From NCBI GenBank assembly GCA_023409835.1, contig JAEYQV010000137.1, forward strand, positions 1-35,010: a stretch of DNA of 35,010 nucleotides, given 5' to 3'. Within the stretch, counting starts at the first letter, position 1, and each line of letters begins with the position of its first letter. A program made the position numbers and the translations under genes. This DNA is from Bacillota bacterium. Its GTDB lineage: Bacteria; Bacillota; Clostridia; Lachnospirales; Lachnospiraceae. The notes beneath the pieces were generated by a model, which saw only the letters and a list, made by a program, of their open reading frames with translations, was not told where the DNA came from and ran no database searches. Positions 22,461-30,109 of the stretch are shown one piece after another.

Positions 22461-23837
22461 ATGTTGGAGCTGATTATTAAAAACGGGACAATTATCACCT
22501 CAAGGGAAAGCTATCAGGCAGATATCGCAGTGATGGATGGAAAAATCGTAGGCATTGGTAAAGGACTTTCTATGGAGGCGGCTCAGGTAGTCGATGCATC
22601 CGGTAAGCTGGTTTTGCCCGGAGCCATTGATGCACATACTCATCTGGCAATGCCCTTTGGAGGAACGATATCCGCGGACGGATATTTAGCGGGAACCAGG
22701 GCTGCAGCCTGCGGTGGTGTTACCACGGTTTTTGATTATCCCATGCAGAGAAAGGGAAAAGGAATCTTGGAGACAGTGGAAGCGCGAAGACAGATGTGTG
22801 CTCCCGAAGCCTGTGTGGACTATGCGTTCCATTGCTGTATCACTGATTTGAATGGCGGAGCTCTGCTGGAGGAATTTAAGGCAGCAGTGGACTATGGAAT
22901 CACCAGCTTTAAATGCTTTCTTGTATATAAGAAGGAAGGCATGATGGTGGATGATGCTACTCTGATCAAGGTACTATTGAAAGCCAAAGAGGTAGGGGCA
23001 ATGACGAATATCCATGCAGAGAATCCGGATGTGATTGACCTGAATATTGAACGCTTCCTTCGGGAAGGAAAGACCTCAGCCTGGTATCATTACCTAAGCA
23101 GACCGGAATTCGTAGAAGCAGAAGCGGATAAACGGGCAGTACATTGGGCCAAATCGGTCAACGCACCCTTATATCTGGTACATATGGCGGATAAGGAAGG
23201 ACTGGAGGCTGCAATTGCGGCAAAAAATGAGGGATATCCGATTTATATCGAAACCTGCCCGCAATATCTGGAATTCACCTGTGAGGTTTATCAGAGGGAG
23301 GATGGAAGGAATTATGTCTGTTCTCCTCCGATGAAGGGTCAGGAAAGCCAGGATGCACTGTGGAATGCCATTCAAAGAGGATGGATTGATACAGTAGCAA
23401 CGGATCACTGTCCCTTCCAAAGCTACGAGAAGGATTGGGGGAAGGATAATTTCACCAAAATACCGAATGGCTGTGCGGGAGTCGAAAATCTGTATCCATA
23501 TATACTCTCAGCTGCGAATGAAGGTCGGATCACCTTTCAACGGGCGGTGGAGCTCTGTTCGGAAAATCCTGCAAAGCTGTTCGGATGTCCGCAAAAAGGG
23601 TCTCTGACGGTGGGAAAGGATGCAGATATTGTAATATACGATCCGGATAAGGAGTTCACCATATCCGTGGCTAACATGCATTCGGATTATGATCATACCA
23701 TATGGGAGGGAAAGACCCTCCATGGTTATCCGGTCCGGACCTATGTCAGAGGCAGATTAGTATATGACAACGGGGAGTTTATGGGTGAACCCGGATATGG
23801 ACAATTTATAAAACGCAAGCCAGGTACAATGTTCTAG
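22461..23837 (+). CDS. Dihydropyrimidinase (D-hydantoinase family)
   Basis: A 458-residue cyclic amidohydrolase that opens dihydrouracil or dihydrothymine to the N-carbamoyl-beta-amino acid. Metal site residues are visible: DAHTHL (His59, His61), the carboxylated Lys151 in ITSFKCFLVYK, His185 in NIHAEN, His241 in YLVHMA and Asp315 in VATDHCPF. The substrate-backbone segment CPPMKG-like SPPMKGQESQDALW is present. It follows the binding-protein gene by 39 bases and precedes the dihydropyrimidine dehydrogenase, so the pathway order is clear. The ATG at 22461 follows AAGGAGA; a TTG start thirteen codons earlier would be inside the ribosome site region. Hydantoins are an alternative substrate. Confidence 0.92.
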   Translation: MLELIIKNGTIITSRESYQADIAVMDGKIVGIGKGLSMEAAQVVDASGKLVLPGAIDAHTHLAMPFGGTISADGYLAGTRAAACGGVTTVFDYPMQRKGKGILETVEARRQMCAPEACVDYAFHCCITDLNGGALLEEFKAAVDYGITSFKCFLVYKKEGMMVDDATLIKVLLKAKEVGAMTNIHAENPDVIDLNIERFLREGKTSAWYHYLSRPEFVEAEADKRAVHWAKSVNAPLYLVHMADKEGLEAAIAAKNEGYPIYIETCPQYLEFTCEVYQREDGRNYVCSPPMKGQESQDALWNAIQRGWIDTVATDHCPFQSYEKDWGKDNFTKIPNGCAGVENLYPYILSAANEGRITFQRAVELCSENPAKLFGCPQKGSLTVGKDADIVIYDPDKEFTISVANMHSDYDHTIWEGKTLHGYPVRTYVRGRLVYDNGEFMGEPGYGQFIKRKPGTMF

Positions 23838-23924
23838 GTGATAGAAATATTATGTTTTATCATCCTCCCTGGACTGTCACTGAAGGAACATTGTACTTTG
23901 CATATTAATTAAGGGGAGATGACT

Positions 23925-25475
23925 ATGGAGAATGCGGCATATAAAGAAATGATACGATTAGAGGAAACAGGAGCATGTCTGCTGTGTAATGAGGCTCCCT
24001 GTACCAAAGCCTGTCCCTACGGAATACAGGTGGATAGAGTGATACGCTCGCTCCGGTTCGAGAATCCCTACGGAGCAGCGAATAAGCTTCCCGAGGAGCT
24101 GCCCTGCCGATCCTGCAGCGGCAAGGAATGCCGGAGAGCCTGCCTAAAGGGTAAAGTAAACCGTGCAGTTCCGGTGGATGAGCTCCTGGAGCTGGCCGCC
24201 GGATATCCTAAGGCGGAAGGACCACAGGTTGATTTGTCGATCGATTTTTGCGGGGTACGGTGTGAGAATCCCTTCTTCCTATCATCCTCTGTGGTTGGCA
24301 GTAATTATGAAATGGTAGCAAAGGCCTTTCGGCTGGGATGGTCGGGGGTTGCCTTTAAGACCATTGGAACCTTTGTTCCGAAGGAGGTCTCACCGAGATT
24401 TGATGCCCTCAGAAAAGAAGCCGTACCCTTTGTGGGCTTTAAAAATATTGAGCAAATATCGGAGCATACGCTGGAGGAGAATCTTTCGTACCTCAGGCAG
24501 CTGAAGAAGGATTTCCCGCAGAAGGTAATCATAGCCTCTATCATGGGCCAAACTGAGGCGGAATGGACCACTCTGGCACGGCTGGTGACAGAAGCTGGTG
24601 CAGATATTATTGAGTGTAATTTCTCATGCCCCCATATGGCAGCCGATGGACTCGGCTCAGACGTCGGGGAGAATCCGGAGCTGGTAGCGGCCTATACGAA
24701 AGCAACCAGAAGAGGTACCGTGCTTCCTATCCTGGCGAAAATGACCCCGAATCTGGGAAACATGACAATACCCGCAGCTGCAGCAGTGAAGGCCGGAGCT
24801 GACGGTATTGCAGCAATTAATACAATCAAAAGCATCATGAACATTGATCTGGACACCTTCTGTTCCGGGCCGGATGTAGAGGGCAGAACCAGCACCGGCG
24901 GATATTCGGGTAAGGCTGTTAAGCCGATTGCGCTGCACTTTATTCAGTCAATCAAAAGCAGCCGATATTTGAAGAAGGTCCCTGTCAGCGGTATGGGAGG
25001 CATTGAAACCTGGAGGGATGCTGCAGAGTATCTGGCTCTTGGCTGCGAAAATATTCAGGTTACAACCTCAGTTATGCAATACGGATACCGGATTATTGAG
25101 GATATGATAGAAGGCATAAGCCTCTATTTGAGAGAAAAAGGCTTTCATAGCATCAGGGAAATCGTGGGAAGAGCATTGCCTAAGGTTGTTCCTGCTGAGA
25201 GCCTTAACAGGGACAGTATCTGCTACCCTAAATTCCACAGAAGCCTCTGCCTGGGTTGCGGGCGCTGCTATCTATCCTGCTATGACGGGGGTCATCAAGC
25301 CATCAGGCAGAAGGAGGGAACAGGGGAACCGATCTTGGTCGCAGACAATTGTGTCGGCTGTCATCTGTGTTTAACCGTGTGCCCTGTCCATGCAATAGGG
25401 AAGGGTACCAGAGTAAACAAATATCATAGCCATAGTCCCGTCATGGCCTATGTGAAAAAGGAGGTTTTCTCGTGA
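23925..25475 (+). CDS. preA: Dihydropyrimidine dehydrogenase, PreA with a PreT-type Fe-S domain at its N terminus
   Basis: A 516-residue enzyme reducing uracil or thymine at the 5,6 bond. Residues 18-73 hold eight Cys (CLLCNEAPCTKACP, then C61, C64, C69, C73), the iron-sulfur part found in PreT and animal DPYD. Residues about 103-415 are the FMN-binding domain, with NPFFLSSSVVGSNYEM, GVAFKTIGTF, ECNFSCPHM, SDVGENPELV, LAKMTPN and VSGMGGIETW, very close to E. coli PreA. The C terminus has two 4Fe-4S motifs, CLGCGRCYLSC and CVGCHLCLTVCP. No FAD or NAD(P)H domain is present and no preT lies in the window, so electrons may come from ferredoxin. The ATG at 23925 suits AAGGGGAG better than the one at 23919. 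Confidence 0.92.
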   Translation: MENAAYKEMIRLEETGACLLCNEAPCTKACPYGIQVDRVIRSLRFENPYGAANKLPEELPCRSCSGKECRRACLKGKVNRAVPVDELLELAAGYPKAEGPQVDLSIDFCGVRCENPFFLSSSVVGSNYEMVAKAFRLGWSGVAFKTIGTFVPKEVSPRFDALRKEAVPFVGFKNIEQISEHTLEENLSYLRQLKKDFPQKVIIASIMGQTEAEWTTLARLVTEAGADIIECNFSCPHMAADGLGSDVGENPELVAAYTKATRRGTVLPILAKMTPNLGNMTIPAAAAVKAGADGIAAINTIKSIMNIDLDTFCSGPDVEGRTSTGGYSGKAVKPIALHFIQSIKSSRYLKKVPVSGMGGIETWRDAAEYLALGCENIQVTTSVMQYGYRIIEDMIEGISLYLREKGFHSIREIVGRALPKVVPAESLNRDSICYPKFHRSLCLGCGRCYLSCYDGGHQAIRQKEGTGEPILVADNCVGCHLCLTVCPVHAIGKGTRVNKYHSHSPVMAYVKKEVFS

Positions 25476-26701
25476 TTTCGTGTAGTATAGATCGATTAGG
25501 TGAAAAGATTAAGGCCTTCAGTAAATTCGGAGACACCCAGAGGGGAGGGGTAACCCGGTTATCCCTCTCTCCCGAGGCACTGGCTGCCAGAGCAGAATTC
25601 AAGAAGAGGATGGAGACACTTGGTGCGGAGGTCATAACAGATGATATGGCGAACATGTATGCAACGATCCCGGGTTCGGAGGACCTTCCGGCCATAATGG
25701 CAGGCTCCCATCTGGACTCGGTTAAGAGGGGAGGTAATTACGATGGTGTACTCGGAGTACTGACAGCGATGGAAGTAGTTGAGACCATTGTAATGGAAAA
25801 CATTCCCCATAGACATCCGATCACGGTTGTTGTCTGGACGAATGAAGAGGGAGCAAGATTTGAACCTGCCATGATGTCCTCCGGTGTCATCTGCGGAAAG
25901 TTTAATAAGGAGGAGATGCTTGCCTCCGTAGCGAAGGATATCCCAGGCTATACCTTTGGGATGGCTTTGGAGGAAAGCGGCTATCAGGGGGAAGAAGCAA
26001 ACCGGATGAGTCCGGAGAAGTATCGAGCTCTGTTGGAACTGCATATTGAACAAGGCCCCGTACTCGAAGCGGAAGGCTATGATATCGGTGTAGTGGAAGG
26101 TGTATGCGGAATGATTAACTACGAGTTCCAATTTATAGGGCAGGCCGGTCACGCCGGAACAACTCCGATGAAATACCGTAAGGATGCGCTCTATGCTGCA
26201 GTTAAGACGATACAGTACCTGCATGAGGAATTAAATCAGCTGGATAGTAAGCTGGTATATACTACAGGTAAAATCTCCGCCCATCCGAATATTCATACGA
26301 TCATACCGGATGAAGTAAGATTTACTCTTGATGCAAGACATCAGAATCCGGAGGTAATCAGACAGGTTCTGGAGATCATCCACAGGCTTCCTGAGGAGGT
26401 GGAAAAATGTAAGGTGAGCTATCAGGAGGGCTGGACGAGAAAAACAGTAGCATTTACCCCGGAGCTGGTGGATTATGTACAGAAAAGTGCTCAGGAATTA
26501 GGCTATGCAAATAAAAGAATGTACAGCGGTCCGGGTCATGATGCACAATTTGTCATTGATGTATTGCCTACGGCGATGATTTTCGTACCCAGTGCAAATG
26601 GTCACAGCCATTGTGAGCTGGAATACACCTCGGTGGAACATTGTCTTAAGGGCGCCAATGTACTATTAAGTACCCTGCTCAGTATTGACCGGGAGAGCTA
26701 A
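25472..26701 (+). CDS. Zn-dependent N-carbamoyl-beta-alanine amidohydrolase family (M20)
   Basis: A 409-residue amidase of the hydantoinase/carbamoylase group. Metal ligands are seen in AGSHLDSVKRGGNYDGVLG (His80, Asp91), TNEEGARF (Glu125-126), ELHIEQGP (His191) and near NGHSHCELE; the dimer-domain segment GQAGHAGTTPM is present. It should release CO2 and ammonia from N-carbamoyl-beta-alanine or N-carbamoyl-3-aminoisobutyrate, completing the route from the pyrimidine ring to the beta-amino acid used by the aminotransferases. Allantoate or carbamoyl amino acids are alternative substrates for the family. The GTG start overlaps the preA stop by four bases, and GGAGG lies within the preA end, so the two are translationally coupled. 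It is the last gene of the island. Confidence 0.9.
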   Translation: MISCSIDRLGEKIKAFSKFGDTQRGGVTRLSLSPEALAARAEFKKRMETLGAEVITDDMANMYATIPGSEDLPAIMAGSHLDSVKRGGNYDGVLGVLTAMEVVETIVMENIPHRHPITVVVWTNEEGARFEPAMMSSGVICGKFNKEEMLASVAKDIPGYTFGMALEESGYQGEEANRMSPEKYRALLELHIEQGPVLEAEGYDIGVVEGVCGMINYEFQFIGQAGHAGTTPMKYRKDALYAAVKTIQYLHEELNQLDSKLVYTTGKISAHPNIHTIIPDEVRFTLDARHQNPEVIRQVLEIIHRLPEEVEKCKVSYQEGWTRKTVAFTPELVDYVQKSAQELGYANKRMYSGPGHDAQFVIDVLPTAMIFVPSANGHSHCELEYTSVEHCLKGANVLLSTLLSIDRES

Positions 26702-26712
26702 AAATAATTAAA

Positions 26713-26792
26713 TAAGGGGGTGGTCGCATTTGGATAGCATAAGGGGCTTCTGGCACCGAATTGCTTGATGGTGCGACCGCCCCTTACTTTTT
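26713..26792 (+). terminator. Terminator at the end of the pyrimidine island
   Basis: TAAGGGGGTGGTCGCA (26713-26728) pairs with TGCGACCGCCCCTTA (26772-26786) with one bulge; a CTTTTTC tail follows. The long loop contains further GC-rich sequence. It marks the end of the co-directional block. Confidence 0.8.
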
Positions 26793-26834
26793 CACAAGTG
26801 AAGCCTTGAGGCCTCAGCTTTTCTTAAGTCTGCT
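26793..26834 (+). repeat. Degenerate fifth copy of the leader element
   Basis: Starts CACAAGTGAAGCC and continues with CAGCTTTT, matching the 5' half of copy 1 (ACAAGTGAAACG ... CAGCTTTT). The hairpin GAAGCC-TTGA-GGCCTC has one mismatch. After it only TTAAGTCTGCTG remains of the 30-nt core. It stands just after a terminator, like the other copies, but no plus-strand gene follows. Confidence 0.4.
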
Positions 26835-26852
26835 GTTATTCCTCTCTAATAT

Positions 26853-27851
26853 CTATTCAGTTACATTGACGGTACATTTTACCTTGACTCCGTCCTCTGA
26901 GGCGTAGATGTACGCCCTGCCTTTCTTGACGGCGGTAACGAGTCCGGCTTCGCTGACGGTTACCACATTGACATTGCTGGTCGACCAGACGGCAGAATTA
27001 CCGGAGGATACGGCTGCTGTCAGAGCTGCAGTACCGCCTGTCTTTAAGGTAAGCTCTGTCTGGCTTAAGGTGATGGTGGGTTGATTTACAATGACCTCAC
27101 AGCGCTTTTCTACTCCGTCAACAGTGGCAGTGATGGTAGCGGTACCATGCTTTATCGCGGTTATCATGCCATTGGCATCTACGACGGCGACACTCTTTTT
27201 GTTGGTTTTCCAGGTGGGGCGGACACCCGAGGATACAGTGGCTGTCAGCTGGCAGGTGTTACCTCGGTAGAGCTTTACACTGGATTTGCTGAGCTTAATG
27301 CTTGGAAGCTTAACTGTGAGCTTACAGGTAGCATTGCTTCCGTCTGCCGTAGCGGTAATCGTAGTTTCACCGGGCTTTAGGCCGGTGATAACACCTCTCT
27401 CATCAATTGTTGCAATGCTTTTCTTACTGCTCTTCCAGGTGACGGAGGAACGGTTTGAGGTGACCGCGGTGAGGGCAAGAGTTTCCCCTCGTTCGATGGA
27501 AGCATTGGTAGTACTTAGGGTGATCTTCGTCTTATTGACGGTGACTTTGCAGGAGGCTTCCCCCTTCTTAATCTTAGCGGTAATGGTTGCAGTACCGGCC
27601 TTCTTGGCGATAACTTTGCCGTAGGTATTTACTGAGGCAACCGAGGAATTACTGCTTTTCCAGGTTGGAAGAGTAAGGTCGGAGGTAACAGCGAGGAGGT
27701 AGAACTCCTCTCCGATATCAGCCTTTGCCGAGTATTGAGAGAGTATAACAAAGGCAAGAGAGGATGCTTCGGCGGTGTGGGGTGATAATGATGGGGATGG
27801 AAGGATGAGGATACATAGGATGGTTAATAGGAATTTTTTGATTTGCGGCAT
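26853..27851 (-). CDS. Secreted protein with four BIG2 (Ig-like) repeats
   Basis: A 332-residue exported protein. A signal peptide (MPQIKKFLLTILCILILP) is followed by four bacterial Ig-like group 2 repeats of about 75-80 residues. Each has the pattern W-S/T ... V-VD-NG-I-KxGTATITA-xDG ... C-VxV, for example VTWKSSKKSIATIDERGVIT and PTWKTNKKSVAVVDANGMIT. No catalytic domain, sortase motif or cell-wall binding domain is present, so it may be a free extracellular or surface-associated adhesion-type protein. The start at 27851 has GGAGG ahead of it; eleven upstream codons in frame lack this. It faces the pyrimidine island tail to tail. Confidence 0.85.
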   Translation of the reverse strand: MPQIKKFLLTILCILILPSPSLSPHTAEASSLAFVILSQYSAKADIGEEFYLLAVTSDLTLPTWKSSNSSVASVNTYGKVIAKKAGTATITAKIKKGEASCKVTVNKTKITLSTTNASIERGETLALTAVTSNRSSVTWKSSKKSIATIDERGVITGLKPGETTITATADGSNATCKLTVKLPSIKLSKSSVKLYRGNTCQLTATVSSGVRPTWKTNKKSVAVVDANGMITAIKHGTATITATVDGVEKRCEVIVNQPTITLSQTELTLKTGGTAALTAAVSSGNSAVWSTSNVNVVTVSEAGLVTAVKKGRAYIYASEDGVKVKCTVNVTE

Positions 27852-28105
27852 AGCTTCCTCCAATCTGAAGTTGAGGAATAACAATTGCCGGATAAGGCTT
27901 TCACAGACTTACCCTAAGCTTATCATCATAGCCGCGATTAGTAAATATCGGAAAAAACACGATTTCTCGATTTAATTCTGTCTATTATTAATAATGATAG
28001 TAAAATACCGGCAGGTGCGTTATAATACGTATGGCTTCCATATATTCCGAGAATAGATATTAACCTGCGGAAGCTAAACAATAAAATTGAAAACAAGGAG
28101 ATAAA

Positions 28106-29920
28106 ATGCAATTTAGTGAATTGAATATTATGCCTGCTGTTTTACGGGCTTTAAAAGAGGAAGAGTATGAATTGCCTACACCGATTCAAGAGGAGGCCAT
28201 ACCGGTTATCCTCAGTGGAAGAGATCTGCTGGGCTGTGCACAGACCGGAACAGGAAAGACAGCAGCCTTTGCGATACCGACTCTCCAGCTGCTCAGTGAG
28301 GAGAAGGTTCCACAAAATGAGGTGAAGAGAATTCGTGCTCTCATCATTACACCAACCAGGGAGCTGGCACTTCAGATCTATGAGAGCTTCTGTACCTACG
28401 GAAGATACACCTCATTAAGCTGCTGTGTTATCTTCGGTGGAGTATCCCAGAAGCCCCAGGAGGAAAAGCTGCAACAGGGAGTGGATATCCTGATTGCGAC
28501 ACCCGGCAGGCTGCTGGACTTAATGAATCAGAATCTTGTTGAAATAAAGCATATTAAAATATTTATTCTGGATGAAGCAGACAGAATGCTGGATATGGGA
28601 TTTATCCATGATGTAAACAGAATCATAGCTAAAACACCTGTAAAGAAGCAGACCCTCCTGTTCTCGGCCACTATTCCGCCATCAATAGAAGAGATGTCAA
28701 GAAAGCTCCTGATGAATCCGGTAAAAATAGCGGTAACTCCGGTTTCTTCCACAGTTGATACGATACAGCAATATCTTTATTATGTGGATAAGGAAAATAA
28801 GAAGGACCTTCTGCTTCATCTGTTAAAGGATAGCTCCATAACCTCAGTACTGGTATTTACACGGACCAAGCATGGCGCCGACCGGGTGGCACGTCAATTA
28901 GAAAAAGCAAATATCAGTGCGAAGGCAATCCATGGGGACAAGTCACAGGGAGCCCGTCAGCTGGCCCTCAGCCATTTCAAAGAGAAAACGCTCCGGGTTC
29001 TGGTAGCTACGGATATAGCAGCAAGGGGAATAGATATTGATGAACTATCCCATGTAATCAATTATGACCTGCCTGAAATTCCTGAGACCTATGTTCACCG
29101 CATCGGCAGGACGGGTCGTGCAGGGCTGGATGGGATAGCCATCTCCTTTTGTGACTTTGACGAGAAGGAGCTTTTAGCCGATATTGAAAAGCTGATCAAA
29201 AAGTCTGTTACAGAAGTGAAAAATCATCCTTATCCGCTGCTTAAGAATTATCCGGCGGAAAAGAACACGCAGCCAAGGCGCTCCCCCAAACAAAAGGTTC
29301 AAGCACCGAAGGAAGATGCACGGAAGGATCAGACTGGCAAGGCATCCACTCCAAGGAATGCGGCACAGAACACATCGACACGGAAGGATCACGCTGGTAA
29401 GGCATCTGCTCCAAGGAACGCGGTACAGAATACATCGACGCGGAAGAATCAGACTGGCAGGGAATCCGATCCAAGGAATGCGGCACAGAGTACATCGACA
29501 CGCAAGGATCAGGTTGGCGGTGCATCTGCTCCAAGGAATGCGGCACAGAATACATCGACGAGGAAGGATCAGACTGGCGGTGCATCTGCTCCAAGGGGAA
29601 TGACACAGAATAGATCAACACAGAGGGATACGGCACAAAATCACCATCAAACAGCATCAAAATCCTATGCTTCGTACCGGAATCCACATCCTCAGGGAAA
29701 TTGGCAAAAGTCCGTCATGAAGCCTATTCCTGAAGCATCAGAATCAAAGGCTTTGGCATTGGCTCCGGCTGAAGCTCAGAAGAAGGAACGTATGTCTCTG
29801 GGAGATAAGCTAAAAAGTAAATTTCGGATGTCGATGGACGGCACTCTGAAGGAACAGAAAAAGCAGAAAAAGTTCGGTGGGCATGAGAAAAACAGTGTCT
29901 GGAACTCTAAGAAGAAATAG
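28106..29920 (+). CDS. DEAD-box ATP-dependent RNA helicase
   Basis: A 604-residue RNA helicase. The Q motif (FSELNIMPAVLRALKEEEYELPTPIQ) is followed by motif I AQTGTGKT, Ia PTRELALQI, Ib TPGRLLDL, II DEAD in ILDEADRMLDMGF, III SAT, and in the second RecA domain VLVFTRTKHGADRVA, VLVATDIAARGIDI and motif VI HRIGRTGRAG. Residues from about 380 form a basic low-complexity tail with five 20-residue repeats, likely an RNA-binding extension as in RhlE-type helicases. It probably remodels rRNA or mRNA structure, often important in cold. AAGGAG precedes the ATG. A TATAAT lies at 28021-28026 but without a good -35 box. Confidence 0.92.
   Translation: MQFSELNIMPAVLRALKEEEYELPTPIQEEAIPVILSGRDLLGCAQTGTGKTAAFAIPTLQLLSEEKVPQNEVKRIRALIITPTRELALQIYESFCTYGRYTSLSCCVIFGGVSQKPQEEKLQQGVDILIATPGRLLDLMNQNLVEIKHIKIFILDEADRMLDMGFIHDVNRIIAKTPVKKQTLLFSATIPPSIEEMSRKLLMNPVKIAVTPVSSTVDTIQQYLYYVDKENKKDLLLHLLKDSSITSVLVFTRTKHGADRVARQLEKANISAKAIHGDKSQGARQLALSHFKEKTLRVLVATDIAARGIDIDELSHVINYDLPEIPETYVHRIGRTGRAGLDGIAISFCDFDEKELLADIEKLIKKSVTEVKNHPYPLLKNYPAEKNTQPRRSPKQKVQAPKEDARKDQTGKASTPRNAAQNTSTRKDHAGKASAPRNAVQNTSTRKNQTGRESDPRNAAQSTSTRKDQVGGASAPRNAAQNTSTRKDQTGGASAPRGMTQNRSTQRDTAQNHHQTASKSYASYRNPHPQGNWQKSVMKPIPEASESKALALAPAEAQKKERMSLGDKLKSKFRMSMDGTLKEQKKQKKFGGHEKNSVWNSKKK
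29321..29620 (+). repeat. Five tandem 60-bp repeats inside the helicase gene
   Basis: Units begin with CGGAAGGATC or close variants at 29321, 29381, 29441, 29501 and 29561, an exact 60-bp period. Each encodes 20 residues of the pattern RKDQTG-A-APRNAAQNTST. The last unit is the most diverged. The period keeps the reading frame, so unit gain or loss changes tail length only. Confidence 0.9.
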
Positions 29921-29984
29921 GTCAACTACAAATTCTGGATAAGCTATAACATATTAGGTATGGAATATAACAATACACAATGGA

Positions 29985-30048
29985 AAAGGATGAGGCTAGA
30001 CTTCCGTGATACACTGTATGACAGGAAGTCCGAGACTCATCCTTTGTT
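29985..30048. terminator. Bidirectional terminator between helicase and murF
   Basis: AAAGGATGAG (29985-29994) pairs with CTCATCCTTT (30036-30045), with a nested GACTTCC/GGAAGTC stem. T or A runs flank both sides, so it can end the helicase transcript and the murF transcript from the other strand. Confidence 0.8.
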
Positions 30049-30109
30049 AATATGTATTTTTTATTACGATTAACAGCTTATGGATACGTATAAAACGAAA
30101 TGTGAGTCC

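Noticed and set aside
25559..26224. Minus-strand frame of 221 codons opposite the amidase gene
   Set aside because: There is no ribosome site or family pattern, and the opposite strand encodes all the catalytic motifs of the amidase.
29321..29620. CRISPR-like array
   Set aside because: The repeats are contiguous, with no spacers, and code in frame inside the helicase gene.
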